This document shows, piece after piece, positions 1 through 12,023 of a stretch of DNA of 64,000 bases. Source of the stretch: Pyropia yezoensis (taxonomy: Eukaryota; Rhodophyta; Bangiophyceae; Bangiales; Bangiaceae); assembly GCA_009829735.1 (NCBI GenBank), contig CM020619.1, forward strand, positions 4,036,590-4,100,589. Direction: 5' to 3'. Positions within the stretch are counted from its first letter, which is position 1. The number at the start of each line of letters is the position of its first letter. The notes beneath the pieces were generated by a model, which saw nothing but the letters and a program-made list of their open reading frames with translations, was not told the DNA's origin and searched no databases. A program made the position numbers and the translations under genes.

Positions 1-1282
1 CCCGTCGCAGCAGAAGCGTCCCCGCCAAGAGCTGCAGCCGGGGCCTGTGCTTCAGGATACGGCACGCCAGCGACAACAGAAGCAGGCTCAGGGGTGGGCG
101 GCGAAACAGCGTCCGAAGGAATGGAGGAGGCGGCGGGTGCAACCGGCGTGTCATCTGCAGGTAGTGGGGAGCCTGCACCCGGCGCGGTGACAGTCAACGG
201 GGCGAGGCGGTCTGGGTCCGGCGGGGGGCAAGCGTCCGCCGCCGGCGGTGCAGGCATGGTACTGGGTACGGTAAGCGGGGGTGCTTGAAACGCGCCGCCA
301 GCACGCGCGTCGTGCAGCTCACGCGCAGCGGCTTGTAGAGCATTCACCAGAGGTCTCAGCGGCCTCGCCGGGGCACCCCTCCTCTTGGGTGTCTTTCGCG
401 CAGTGACCTTGCCGACCCCCGACGCAAGAGAGGTCGAAGCGGACGCAGCCGCAGCAGCTGCCCTGGTCGCCCGAGGTAAGGTCATGGCGCCGTCGACAGG
501 CCACAGGACGGCCAGCAGGGCCACAGACCGGCCAGCAGGCCCACGACAGCGCGCCGGCACGGCCAGAAGGGAACGGACAAGCCGGACTCAGCAGCACTAG
601 CACCAGTACTCACGCGACTTGCGTCGGCACGTAGTCAACGCAAAAGAGCCCCTCCGACAATGCCGGGGCAGCGCGCACCGCCAGCGCCACGGGCGCCGCC
701 GCGACCAGCGAGGCGGCGGCCAGGAGGAGGGCGACCGCGGCAAGCACCACCGGCAGCGTCGTTGTAGCCTGAAGCGCCACGCCCGTCAGCAACGAAAACA
801 GGAGCGGGGAGAGAGCGCCACGCACGACGGCCTCCCACGAGCGACGAGCACACCCACCGCCGAGGGCGCCGCCGCGACCACCACGAGCGACGAGCACAGC
901 CACCGCCGAGGGCGCCGCCGCGACCAGCGCGGCCGCCGGCAGGAGGAGGGCGCCCGCGGCGAGCACCACCGTCAGCGGCGTTGTAGCCTGAAGCACCACG
1001 CCCGTCGTCAACGACAACAGGAGCGGGGAGAGAGCGCCGCGCACGACGGCCTCCCACAAGCGACGAGCACCGCCAGCGCTAAGAGCGGGGGGGGGGGGGG
1101 GGGCACGCGCAGCAAGGAGCAAAAAAGGCCAGTGGCAAGCGCCCAGGTCGTACGGCACACAGTGGTTAGGTCGCGCTGCCTGTCCGACAAAGCGTATCTC
1201 AGGCCCCTCCGACGAACGGCTGTCACATCCCGCACCAGAAAGTACACAGCTCACGAGAAGAGGCACTACGCACAGAATCCAT
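1..1282 (-). CDS. Copy A of membrane protein gene (3' end outside window)
   Basis: Copy A of the gene described at 8650-10106. The ATG at 1282, the duplicated hydrophobic segment and the GTGAGT donor near 613 are all present. The poly-G tract coding a proline run is 17 G here against 16 in copy B, so one of the two is out of frame at this point. In exon 2 this copy keeps one G more near 221-230 and so reads continuously from the alanine-rich start through the Pro/Ala/Asp-rich segment, where copy B shifts frame. The gene runs off the left edge. Confidence 0.5.
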
Positions 1283-3188
1283 GTCGTACAGCAGCTGTGA
1301 CTGGCTGCCGAGGACGCGTGGTGGTGCGCCACGATGACAACGGGTGCGCGGGCGCGACGACCGCGCGCGCGCTCGTTCTCCAGGAGAGGTGGCGCGGTGC
1401 GCTTGACGCACGGGGCGACTCGAGCGCCTCCCCCGCGGGACGTGCTTGAATTCGGGGACCCCAAAGGGACGTCATCAGCTGCAGGGGACGCGCCTGGGAG
1501 AGGGGGGCCGCTGACGGTTGTGGCTATCAAAAGGGCGCACATATCTAAAAATCTGTGGAGAAATATTCGTGTTTCAGTAGAAGGACAGAGTCCAGCTGCT
1601 TCCACACGGGAAACACTCGAATTTGGGCACCTCAGCCGGCCGTCAGCGACTGCAGGGCACGCACCTGGGAAAAGCAGCGCGGCAGAACGGTCGACTGAGG
1701 ATAATGCGGGATCGCTCACTGTGGTGCGCCTCAAAAGAGAGCTCGAAACAAAAAATAATTACAAAAAGTCACAACTCCATGTTGTTAGGCCTTGTCATCA
1801 GAACAGACCCGAGTGTCGCAGAGAAGTTCACGGCAGCGCGTAGTCGAACGTAATTAACTCCGGCAATGCGGGGCCCGATCGGTGTGCTTGGGCGCCGACC
1901 AAGCCAAAGCTGAGAATGAGCGCAGAACACCGAACCAAGCACTCACCATGGACACCTCCCGACTCCACTGCCCGCGTGGCGACGGTATCACCTGTGGCCA
2001 AACTACGGCACCCCGCCCTCGTCAATAGTGACACATGCAACACTACTGACTTCGTACCATATGGGACAGACGGGGTGTCCCTCAGGCCCGCCGCTGTCAA
2101 GGATGCCAAGGCTGACGCCATTAACCATCCACAGGATGTGGCGTACTGTTGTCGTGGAGACTATGTTCTTGGGAGGGACTAGCGGGCAACCCTCGATGTG
2201 GGCAAGCGAGCGGGGGCGGATGAGGTCGGAAACAGTGGGTTCGAATGGCGGCCGCCGCTGATCCTGGTACGGGACAAGTCTGTTTACTCTCATGAGTTGG
2301 GGCTCTGGGCCAGTCCTTGCCGTTTTTCGCTCTTTCTTGTCTGTCTCCAGTCCCCGCAGGGGCTGGGATGCCACGGGTCTGTCTGTTATATCAGCAATTG
2401 TTCCGCTTTGACCCGTGACACCGGCATTTGAACTCTGGAGTTGTGATCACACGAGAGGACTGTATCGCTGTCTCAATTTGCTTCAAGGGCGCACGGCAGG
2501 TAGTTTTGTTGGAGATTTGCTATGTCGACGCAGCTCGGGCTTCGAATATGTTTTGGAATTGCGTTGTGGTTTCGGGTTTCAGGGAGTCAAGAACTCTCTG
2601 GGCGTCTCTCCCGACGCGGCCTCGTCAGTCGACCGGACGCCTCGTCCGGCGTCTTCTGCACGCAGCTGGCACGGTGCTCTGCGTGGCCTTCCCCAGCCGT
2701 CGGGTGAACGGTGGGGCCACTGCGTCTGCACTGGAACTGTGCCGGTGCACCGCGGTCCAACGGTGCCACCCCCCCCTCTACTCCCACCCCGCCCCCCCGC
2801 TCCACTTCCGCTGCGCCCCCCCGCTCCCCTTCCACTGCGCCCCCCCGCTCCCCCCTCCCCCCTCAGCTGTACCGCCCCCCCGCCCACTTCCCCTCTCCTC
2901 CCATCTTCCGTCGCTGACGATGAGGCGGGTGTGGCTCTTCCTGCGAAAGTGGGTTGGCCGATTATCCGCCCGCTACGTGGACCGGACCGGTGCCCGTGCG
3001 CTGTCAGCGTTTGCTTCATTCGGTGCCGAGCGTGACGCCCGTGAGGGCACGCAACGCCCCTGTGGGCGGGCGGCCGGGCGCCCGGCTGACGCGCACTGGA
3101 TGCGTCCGCGATGATGCCGAGGCTGTGTCGGCGCCACGGCCGACGTGCTGAGTATGGCAACGGTTGTAGGCACAAGCGGCGGTTAGAA
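1283..3188. other. Copy A stretch without a clear gene
   Basis: Counterpart of 10107-12023. It holds short frames on both strands, a C-rich tract at 2767-2895 and one weak minus-strand candidate whose copy B version is listed at 10660-11130. No recognisable protein. Confidence 0.4.
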
Positions 3189-3945
3189 CTATGACCGTGG
3201 GGGGACAGGTGGCCGGCCGACGCCGGAGCGACGCGGCGGCCAAGCTGCCGAGGCCGTGTCGGCGGTATGGCCGACGTGCTGCCAGTGGCAGGTGTGGGCG
3301 GGGGTCAGCACCATAACTGTGGGCGGGTTGGTGGATCGCGGACGCCGGCGGGACGCGGCGGCCGTACTGCCGAGGCTGAGGTGCTCCGCTAGACTGCCGA
3401 GGTGCTTCCAGTGGCGACCTTGGGTCGACGGGTGGCGGGTCCACGCGCGCCCGCGGGACGCGGCGGCCGCGGAGCCGAGGCCGTGTCGGCGCCAGTGCCA
3501 GCCTGCTGCCGGTAGCGATCGCGGGCGGACGGGTGTCGGGCTGACGCCCGCCCGCTGGACGCGGCGGCCGAGGCGCCCAGGCCGTGTCGGCGCCACTGCC
3601 GACGTGCTGCCAGTGGTGACCGTCGGCGGACGGGTGGCAGGTCGATGCCCGCCCGCGGGGCGCGGCGGCCGAGGTTGTGTCCGGTAGACTGCGGACGTGC
3701 GGCCGGTGGCGACCGAGAGCGGACGGGTGCCGGGCTGACGCCCGCCTGCGGGAAGCGGCGGCTGAGCCGCCGAGGTTGCTGCCCATGGCGACCGCCGGCG
3801 GACGGGTGGCGGGCCGACACCCGCCCGCGGGAGGCACCGGCCGAGCCGCCGAGGCCGTGTCGGCGAGGCGGCCGACGTGCGGCCGGTTGTGACCGCGAGC
3901 GGCCGGGCGGCGGGCCGACGCTCGCGAGCAGGACAGGGCTTCGCC
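3189..3945 (+). repeat. Degenerate ~100 bp minisatellite, copy A
   Basis: About seven to eight diverged units, each carrying variants of GCCGAGGCCGTGTCGGCG, a GACGTGCTGCCAGTGG block, GCGGACGGGTGGCGGG and a CGCCCGCGGGACGCGGCGG block. Unit length is roughly 100 bp with indels. The open frames across it on both strands reflect lack of stops in GC-rich DNA, since frame changes between units. Confidence 0.8.
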
Positions 3946-4561
3946 ATTGGGCGGCGGTAGGGGCAGGCGGCGGTGGTCTGCACCGACACGGTGTGCTAGC
4001 GGTGACAAGCAGAACGGGCAAGCCGGCCGTGTCGACTGGACTTTCTATGCCGCAAGCTCGCGCGGGACGCGTCGGTCAAGCTGCCGAGGTGGTACCCGTT
4101 TTGCAGCCCAGCCGCTGCTTGTCTTCAAAGCTCGAGCAAACCACTTCGGCTTCCCGTTGCGACCGGTCACCGCCTGTGGGGGGGCGCGGCTTGCCATTGG
4201 GGGTTGGACGGGCTTTTTCTGGGGGGGGCAGCTATCCAGCTCGGGCGGGCCAGCATCCATTGTCGCTCTGCTTGTGCGACTGGTTCTTCATCCTACTGTG
4301 GAGCCAAGGCGCGTGTTGGGGGCCGTGCCGTGCTTTCTTTCCCCCCATCACCCCCCATTCGCCCACCGTCCGTGTAGCTTGACTACTCCCCACCCCCTTG
4401 CCCCCCTACCCCCGACACCTTTACTCGGCTGGTGGTCCCCCTTCTCCGCGCGCACCCATTGACACCTCGTGGCGCTGTTGACCTCTTGTCGCTCCTATTA
4501 CGGGGCTTAGAGGCGGCGGCACCCAGCAACGCAGGCGTGTACGCGTCGAGGCAGTTCAGTT

Positions 4562-5134
4562 ATGAAGAAGGAAGACATCCCTGCTGGCGTGGTGCGCAAG
4601 GTGGCGTGGCGTCTTCATCCGGCGACGACGTCGCCCAATGACGCCGTGGCCGGTACGGCGTCGGGCGTGGCTACGCGTGCGGCGTCGCGGTTGGCTGCGT
4701 TGGGCGCGGTGACTAACTCGCCGGCGGGACCAGCTGAGGATTTTCCGGCAGCCATGCCGAGTGGCGAGTCGAGCGATGCGCCTCTGCATGACGCGGCAAC
4801 CCAAGCTGCCGACGCTGGAGACATGGAGGTGGCCCATGTGGGCCCATCGCGGGCGGATGACCCGCCTGCGATTCCCCTCCCGGCGGCCGATGAAGCGGCT
4901 CGCGTGGCTGCAGGTACGGACGTGCCCATGGCAGGCAGCACTGTGCCTTCTCGATCGATCTCTTTTTACGGCATGCCCATTGCTCATTGGCGCGACGTTC
5001 CCACGATTCGAGAGTTCTTGGCGTACCAGCGGGGCCTTCCGCGCTCTGAACGCTCGACCGAGTATGGGATTTCCATGCTGTTGACGTCGCCCGAGCCCTC
5101 GGATCCCGAGGAAGACTCGGAGGAAGGGCTATGA
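4562..5134 (+). CDS. Hypothetical acidic-tailed protein, copy A
   Basis: Identical in reading to the ORF at 13394-13966: 190 codons from ATG, Ala-rich N-terminal half, acidic C-terminus rich in Asp/Glu/Ser. See that entry. Confidence 0.5.
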   Translation: MKKEDIPAGVVRKVAWRLHPATTSPNDAVAGTASGVATRAASRLAALGAVTNSPAGPAEDFPAAMPSGESSDAPLHDAATQAADAGDMEVAHVGPSRADDPPAIPLPAADEAARVAAGTDVPMAGSTVPSRSISFYGMPIAHWRDVPTIREFLAYQRGLPRSERSTEYGISMLLTSPEPSDPEEDSEEGL

Positions 5135-5175
5135 CTACAGCTGTGTGGTGCGCAGGATGGAGTTGACAGGCCCCA

Positions 5176-6111
5176 TTGAAGAGGGCAGAGGCTAAACGTA
5201 TCACGCTGTTGTTTTTTATCTTTATTTTTCTGCTCTTGCTGTTGTCAGTGTTCCACAAGACGAATCCTCTGGTACGCATTCCCTTCCACGCCCCCTCAGA
5301 GTCGCTGTTTTGGGAGCACCCGGCTGGGGCGCCGCAGCACACATGCCTACCTCAAGGCGTCATGCAGGAGCTGTACGACAAACACGCGCTCTCCTTGGCG
5401 TGCCCGGGTGTCTACTTGAACGACACCCCCGTCGACCGGTGGCCCATGTCAGCCTTCTCCGTGCTGCAGAAGGCCAGTGTGTCTGAACTGCTTGCCGCCG
5501 ACGCGCGGTCGCACGACGTGTGTGTTGGCCGGTCATCTGTTCCAGGGGGTGGGCGTGGTGTTTTTGCTGAGCGCCGTTTTGCCGCCGGTGAGAGCGTCGT
5601 TCCCTTCTTTGGGTTGGTCGTGTACGACGACCTCATTGATGCGGCCATGTCCAAGGACCCCGCAGCACACCACACGACTTACGGTGCCGGAACTTTCTTC
5701 ACCACTGCTAGGGATTGGGGACAGAGAGCTGTCGAGGTAGTGACGGCCTGTCGCTTCTGGGAGGGCGGGGGTGTGGCACAACCACGGCCGTTTTCTTATA
5801 CTGTGTTGAAGGAGTGGCAGCCCGATCCTTTGAAGTCTTGTTCAAGGCCTATCTGGGTTGTGCCTGCGCCCTATTGTGCTGCGGGGATGGTCAATGACCC
5901 CCGCTGTGGTGACCAGGGACGCCCGGGAACAAGTGCCGCCGGGTAAGAAGCGCACCGCTAACGTGGAGATGGTCCAGCTCTGGGACCCCTGTCTTGATGG
6001 CTAGCCAAGTGACGCTGCCGGGCGCCCTCTTCCTTGTCGGCAACAGTCGATATAGAGGTGGGGTCTGAGTTTTTTTTCGACTACGGGGGTGAGTACGAAC
6101 AGTTTGTGTGA
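5176..6111 (+). pseudogene. Frameshifted copy A of SET-domain gene
   Basis: Same gene as 14008-14940, but with three one-base insertions relative to it: an extra G near 5908, an extra C near 5986 and an extra G near 6040. The frame therefore stops at 5946 before the third SET motif, yet the DNA still encodes the motif further on. Three insertions in doubled bases with hardly any substitutions look like sequencing error, not decay. Confidence 0.75.
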
Positions 6112-6225
6112 GCGTCGAGTTTGCGAGCCTCTTGTTTTTTATTGTTGTTTTTTTCTTTACGTCGATGCAAGAGTGCCGAGGGTGACGGTTGCACTGCCAG
6201 GTGTGCCCACCCGCCGTGCTCGCTC

Positions 6226-7479
6226 CTACATCGGAGAACGAATCCAACTTTTCATAGCGCCACGGGGGCGGCAAATGGCGAGGTGGCCCTCCTGAGACGC
6301 GGTGGTTCGGGGTGGTGCACCCGAGAAGCGGTGAGTGTCGCCGCCGCCACCACCGTTGTCGCCGCAGCCAGCGCCGCCCCCGCCGCCGCCATCGCAGCCG
6401 CTACCACCGCCGCCGCCGCCACAGACGCCGCCCAAGCTACCGCCGCCGGCCGCAGCTACCGCGGCAGCCGCCACTACCGCCGCCGCAGCTACCGCCGCCG
6501 CCGGCGCTACCGACAACGCGGTTACGGCGCGGCATACGGCGAGGCGACCTACAGGAGACCCGGTGGCTGCCTTCGTCTTCTCCACCGCCGCCGCCCTCGG
6601 CCCTACTGTGGTTCGGCCAGTGGGGCGGCTGATGGCCGGGCGGTACTTCCCAGACGCGGTGGTCGTCGTCGCTGCCGCCACCGCCGCCGCCGCTGGCGGC
6701 CGCCGCCGCCGCCGCCGCCCGCCGCCAGAGTTCGTGTTGGCGCCTCACAGCCACTTCTAGAGCACCCAGCGCCGTGGCGACACCAGCGGCAGCGAGCGGA
6801 ATGCCCGCACGCGCCGCCCTGCTGTCCGCAATGACGGCGGGCGGCGGTGGCGCCTCCCCCCATGGGACACCGCCGTCAACAGCCGCCGGCGCGGGTTGTT
6901 GATTTGGGTCGACGCTGGCAGCCGCAGCGGGCGGCGGCGCATCCGACGAGGCGCTGCCATCATCGTCGCCGGTCACTGGTGCCGGCCTCTCCCACAAGGA
7001 GTCCCCTGCAGCGGTGGCGGGTGGAGGCGGCGCACCCCACGGCAGCGGCGGCGTCTGCCCCCCGCCGGCAAACGCCGACGCGTGGGGGGTGTTCGTCAGG
7101 GTCTGGACCGCCAGCCAGCTGGTCGCGTCGACGCCCAGCGCCTCGGGGAGGATGGTGTCCACGCCGCGGCTGCGGCGGCGGCAAGAACCTCGCCCAGCAG
7201 CGCGCGCAACTCGGCGGGCGAGAGCTTGCCGACGAGGCGGCCGTTGACGCCCAGCAGCGCCACCGTCGCCGCGTCGGCGCGGAGCAGCCGCACCAGAGCG
7301 GCCCGCAGTGGCACGCCCGCGCCCACGGCCACGCTCACCACCGGCTGGTTGGCGGCGGAGGGGACGCCGGCGTCGACGGAGGTGTCGCCGCCTCCCCCGC
7401 CCGCGCCACCCATCACGGCGGCCGATGCGGCGACCGCGTCCTGCGGGAGCACCCCAAACGCAGCCCGCCGCATCAGCCG
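6226..7479 (-). CDS. CBS-domain-like protein, copy A, truncated by gap
   Basis: 3' part of the gene described at 15054-16754. Relative to copy B it keeps an A at about 7208 and lacks a C near 7165. In the tail it stays in the Ser/Asp-rich frame (SDDDHRVWEVPPGH onward) where copy B switches to an arginine-rich frame. Its 5' half lies in the N gap. Confidence 0.55.
6335..6720 (+). repeat. GCC/GCG triplet-rich tract, copy A
   Basis: Imperfect GCC/GCA/ACC triplet runs lying in the tail of the minus-strand CBS-like gene, where they code Gly/Cys/Ala repeats. The copy B counterpart is about 15163-15560 and differs by a few triplets and single bases. Confidence 0.7.
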
Positions 7480-7855
7480 NNNNNNNNNNNNNNNNNNNNN
7501 NNNNNNNNNNNNNNNNNNNNNNNNNNNNNNNNNNNNNNNNNNNNNNNNNNNNNNNNNNNNNNNNNNNNNNNNNNNNNNNNNNNNNNNNNNNNNNNNNNNN
7601 NNNNNNNNNNNNNNNNNNNNNNNNNNNNNNNNNNNNNNNNNNNNNNNNNNNNNNNNNNNNNNNNNNNNNNNNNNNNNNNNNNNNNNNNNNNNNNNNNNNN
7701 NNNNNNNNNNNNNNNNNNNNNNNNNNNNNNNNNNNNNNNNNNNNNNNNNNNNNNNNNNNNNNNNNNNNNNNNNNNNNNNNNNNNNNNNNNNNNNNNNNNN
7801 NNNNNNNNNNNNNNNNNNNNNNNNNNNNNNNNNNNNNNNNNNNNNNNNNNNNNNN
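7480..7855. other. Assembly gap, 376 N
   Basis: A run of 376 N joins the end of duplicated copy A to a unique 972 bp piece leading into copy B. The left edge cuts the CBS-like gene of copy A and the right edge cuts a coiled-coil gene. Reading frames drawn across it are meaningless. Confidence 1.
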
Positions 7856-8677
7856 ACACCCCTCGCGCACCAACAAGCTTACCTTGGTCGAAGCAAAAGC
7901 GCAGTGCCCCAACAGAGCGCGGACGTATCCTGAGTCACCGACCTCCGCAGCGTTCACAATCATGTCATCCTCACGTTCCAGCGACACAAACATAGCCCGG
8001 ACGCCCGCAACGATGCCCGACATGCCGTCCTTGGACATCAGGTACTTGTCTCTGTTGAGCCAAGACACGGCAGCGTCCAGAGCACTGGCTAGGTCGGTAG
8101 GAAACTTGACGGTCTCCTTCCAGATCTTCACGACGACCTCCCCCAGGTTGAGATGAAACGCAGCACGGCGATTGCTAAACACCTTGACTGTGGGTGTGGT
8201 CTTGGGCGCTGCGTGCTTCCCCTTCTTCGCGTCCTTGGCAGACCGCGCCATCTCCCGCTTCCCGCTGACCATCTCCTCTGCATCCTTCAGCGTCAGCCCC
8301 AAGGTGTCCGCCACGACGGAGTGTACCACCCCCAATGCACGTGCCTGCCCAACCCACACGTCGCCCGTCGTCTCCGCCTTGACAAACATATCAATGAGCT
8401 TGGAAGCATAGGCGGACCGGCAGCGCACGAGGTCTGATTCTGCTTGAGCGCGTGCCTGCGGCGTACTGCCCTCCATAACGACCTTCAAGTCGTTGACCAC
8501 CTTCGTTAGAGCCTTGTTCTCCTCCTGCAACTTCTTGACGATAGTCGTGTTGACCTTCAACTCCCTGAGGATGGCCTCATACCTGTCCACGGCCGTGTTG
8601 ACCTCCGTGCGCGCCGAAGCAAGTGAACCTGCAACACCGCGGCTGTTTCTCAGCAGCTCCACAACACTTTTAGCCAT
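7856..8677 (-). CDS. Hypothetical protein with coiled coil, truncated by gap
   Basis: An ATG at 8677 opens about 274 codons up to the N gap. Residues about 25-70 look like a coiled coil (regular Val/Leu/Ile with Glu/Lys/Asn, ending in a KVVNDLKVVME stretch). The rest is mixed and globular, with normal amino-acid use and little low complexity, which makes this one of the more convincing coding stretches. The C-terminus is lost in the gap. The previous minus-strand exon ends in another frame across this ATG, so a single-base error or a short intron could make both one protein. No family recognised. Confidence 0.6.
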
Positions 8678-10106
8678 GTCGACCCAAAGCTTGGGGACGG
8701 CTGCCCCGCAGGGACAGCAACTTCCCGGCGGGGAGCGGTCGGAGCAGCAGTAGCCCCCGACGCTCCAGCAGCACCTCGCCCCGCCGCAGCAGCTGCATCC
8801 CGTTCCACCGCCGCTCCTGCAACCAGCCCCGTCGCAGCAGAAGCGTCCCCGCCAAGAGCTGCAGCCGGGGCCTGTGCTTCAGGATACGGCAATTCAGCGA
8901 CAACAGAAGCAGGCTCAGGGGTGGGCGGCGAAACAGCGTCCGAAGGAATGGAGGAGGCGGCGGGTGCAACCGGCGTGTCATCTGCAGGTAGTGGGGAGCC
9001 TGCACCCGGCGCGGTGACAGTCAACGGGGCGAGGCGGTCTGGGTCCGGCGGGGGCAAGCGTCCGCCGCCGGCGGTGCAGGCATGGTACTGGGTACGGTAA
9101 GCGGGGGTGCTTGAAACGCGCCGCCAGCACGCGCGTCGTGCAGCTCACGCGCAGCGGCTTGTAGAGCATTCACCAGAGGTCTCAGCGGCCTCGCCGGGGC
9201 ACCCCTCCTCTTGGGTGTCTTTCGCGCAGTGACCTTGCCGACCCCCGACGCAAGAGAGGTCGAAGCGGACGCAGCCGCAGCAGCTGCCCTGGTCGCCCGA
9301 GGTAAGGTCATGGCGCCGTCGACAGGCCACAGGACGGCCAGCAGGGCCACAGACCGGCCAGCAGGCCCACGACAGCGCGCCGCCACGGCCAGAAGGGAAC
9401 GGACAAGCCGGACTCAGCAGCACTAGCACCAGTACTCACGCGACTTGCGTCGGCACGTAGTCAACGCAAAAGAGCCCCTCCGACAATGCCGGGGCAGCGC
9501 GCACCGCCAGCGCCACGGGCGCCGCGGCGACCAGCGCGGCGGCGGCCAGGAGGAGGGCGACCGCGGCAAGCACCACCGGCAGCGTCGTTGTAGCCTGAAG
9601 CGCCACGCCCGTCAGCAACGAAAACAGGAGCGGGGAGAGAGCGCCACGCACGACGGCCTCCCACGAGCAACGAGCACACCCACCGCCGAGGGCGCCGCCG
9701 CGACCACCACGAGCGACGAGCACAGCCACCGCCGAGGGCGCCGCCGCGACCAGCGCGGCCGCCGGCAGGAGGAGGGCGCCCGCGGCGAGCACCACCGTCA
9801 GCGGCGTTGTAGCCTGAAGCGCCACGCCCGTCGTCAACGACAACAGGAGCGGGGAGAGAGCGCCGCGCACGACGGCCTCCCACAAGCGACGAGCACCGCC
9901 AGCGCAAGAGCGGGGGGGGGGGGGGGGCACGCGCAGCAAGGAGCAAAAAAGGCCCGTGGCAAGCGCCCAGGTCGTACGGCACACAGTGGTTAGGTCGCGC
10001 TGCCTGTCCGACAAAGCGTATCTCAGGCCCCTCCGACGAACGGCTGTCACATCCCGCACCAGAAAGTACACAGCTCACGAGAAGAGGCACTACGCACAGA
10101 ATCCAT
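8650..10106 (-). CDS. Predicted membrane protein with duplicated hydrophobic segment, spliced
   Basis: I do not recognise the family. The first exon codes a polyproline run and then two near-identical segments of about 60 residues, each beginning WEAVVRGALSPLL and continuing into Ala/Leu/Val-rich hydrophobic stretches, so this looks like an internal duplication of a membrane hairpin. A GTGAGT donor at 9439 and a CAG acceptor at 9290-9289 remove 151 nt and join the frames exactly (phase 2, Val-Ala-Ala). The second exon is Ala/Pro-rich and probably disordered. The start is taken as ATG 10106 (context GACATGG), which requires a 35 nt GTGAGC...GACAG intron. A lost G near 9050 breaks exon 2 in this copy. 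The frame ends at 8650, overlapping the start of the next minus-strand frame, and the two may be one gene. Confidence 0.5.
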
Positions 10107-10659
10107 GTCGTACAGCAGCTGTGACTGGCTGCCGAGGACGCGTGGTGGTGCGCCACGATGACAACGGGTGCGCGGGCGCGACGACCGCGCGCGCGCTCGT
10201 TCTCCAGGAGAGGCGGCGCGGTGCGCTTGACGCACGGGGCGACTCGAGCGCCTCCCCCGCGGGACGTGCTTGAATTCGGGGACCCCAAAGGGACGTCAGC
10301 AGCTGCAGGGGACGCGCCTGGGAGAGGGGGGCCGCTGACGGCTTTGGCTATCAAAAGGGCGCACATATCTAAAAATCTGTGGAGAAATATTCGTGTTTCA
10401 GTAGAAGGACAGAGTCCAGCTGCTTCCACACGGGAAACACTCGAATTTGGGCACCTCAGCCGGCCGTCAGCGACTGCAGGGCACGCACCTGGGAAAAGCA
10501 GCGCGGCAGAACGGTCGACTGAGGATAATGCGGGATCGCTCACTGTGGTGCGCCTCAAAGAGAGCTCGAAACAAAAAATCCGCACAATTCAATGGGCAAA
10601 ACAAGTCACAACTCCATGTTGTTAGGCCTTGTCATCAGAACAGACCCGAGTGTCGCAGA

Positions 10660-11130
10660 GAAGTTCACGGCAGCGCGTAGTCGAACGTAATTAACTCCGG
10701 CAATGCGGGGCCCGATCGGTGTGCTTGGGCGCCGACCAAGCCAAAGCTGAGAATGAGCGCAGAACACCGAACCAAGCACTCACCATGGACACCTCCCGAC
10801 TCCACTGCCCGCGTGGCGACGGTATCACCTGTGGCCAAACTACGGCACCCCGCCCTCGTCAATAGTGACACATGCAACACTACTGACTTCGTACCATATG
10901 GGACAGACGGGGTGTCCCTCAGGCCCGCCGCTGTCAAGGATGCCAAGGCTGACGCCATTAACCATCCACAGGATGTGGCGTACGGTTGTCGTGGAGACTA
11001 TATTCTTGGGAGGGACTAGCGGGCAACCCTCGATGTGGGCAAGCGAGCGGGGGCGGATGAGGTCGGAAACAGTGGGTTCGAATGGCGGCCGCCGCTGATC
11101 CTGGTACGGGACAAGTCTGTTTACTCTCAT
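10660..11130 (-). CDS. Weak candidate spliced gene of unknown function
   Basis: ATG 11130 opens 96 codons with a balanced composition (it includes PPFEPTVSDLIRP and VRHILWMVNGVSLGILD) that looks coding. A second frame at 10665-10958 overlaps it, and a GTGAGT donor lies at 10783 on this strand, so a spliced product switching frame is possible. The same sequence is at 1823-2292 in copy A. No homology recognised; it could be 5' non-coding sequence. Confidence 0.25.
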
Positions 11131-12023
11131 GAGTTGGGGCTCTGGGCCAGTCCTTGCCGTTTTTCGCTCTTTCTTGTCTGTCTCCAGTTCCCCGCAGGGG
11201 CTGGGATGCCACGGGTCTGTCTGTTATATCAGCAATTGTTCCGCTTTGACCCGTGACACCGGCATTTGAACTCTGGAGTTGTGATCACACGAGAGGACTG
11301 TATCGCTGTCTCAATTTGCTTCAAGGGCGCACGGCAGGTAGTTTTGTTGGAGATTTGCTATGTCGACGCAGCTCGGGCTTCGAATATGTTTTGGAATTGC
11401 GTTGTGGTTTCGGGTTTCAGGGAGTCAAGAACTCTCTGGGCGTCTCTCCCGACGCGGCCTCGTCAGTCGACCGGACGCCTCGTCCGGCGTCTTCTGCACG
11501 CAGCTGGCACGGTGCTCTGCGTGGCCTTCCCCAGCCGTCGGGTGAACGGTGGGGCCACTGCGTCTGCACTGGAACTGTGCCGGTGCACCGCGGTCCAACG
11601 GTGCCACCCCCCCCTCTACTCCCACCCCGCCCCCCCGCTCCCCTTCCGCTGCGCCCCCCGCTCCCCTTCCACTGCGCCCCCCCGCTCCCCCCTCCCCCCT
11701 CAGCTGTACCGCCCCCCGCCCACTTCCCCTCTCCTCCCATCTTCCGTCGCTGACGATGAGGCGGGTGTGGCTCTCCTGCGAAAGTGGGTTGGCCGATTAT
11801 CCGCCCGCTACGTGGACCGGACCGGTGCCCGTGCGCTGTCAGCGTTTGCTTCATTCGGTGCCGAGCGTGACGCCCGTGAGGGCACGCAACGCCCCTGTGG
11901 GCGGGCGGCCGGGCGCCCGGCTGACGCGCACTGGATGCGTCCGCGATGATGCCGAGGCTGTGTCGGCGCCACGGCCGACGTGCTGAGTATGGCAACGGTT
12001 GTAGGCACAAGCGGCGGTTAGAA

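Larger units (their letters stand above)
1..7479 (+). repeat. Copy A of 8.83 kb duplicated segment
   Basis: This stretch repeats at 8828-16304 in the same orientation. The offset is 8827 at the left end and drifts between 8825 and 8838, because the copies differ mainly by one-base indels in short runs plus a few substitutions. It carries copies of the minus-strand membrane-protein gene, the minisatellite, the acidic-tailed ORF, the SET gene and the CBS-like gene. The SET gene is broken here and intact in copy B, while the second exon of the membrane gene is intact here and broken in copy B. The copy stops abruptly at the N gap. Confidence 0.95.

Noticed and set aside
3189-4008. Arg/Pro-rich long ORFs over the ~100 bp minisatellite
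   Set aside because: Frames change between units and no domain is visible; identical in both copies as repeats.
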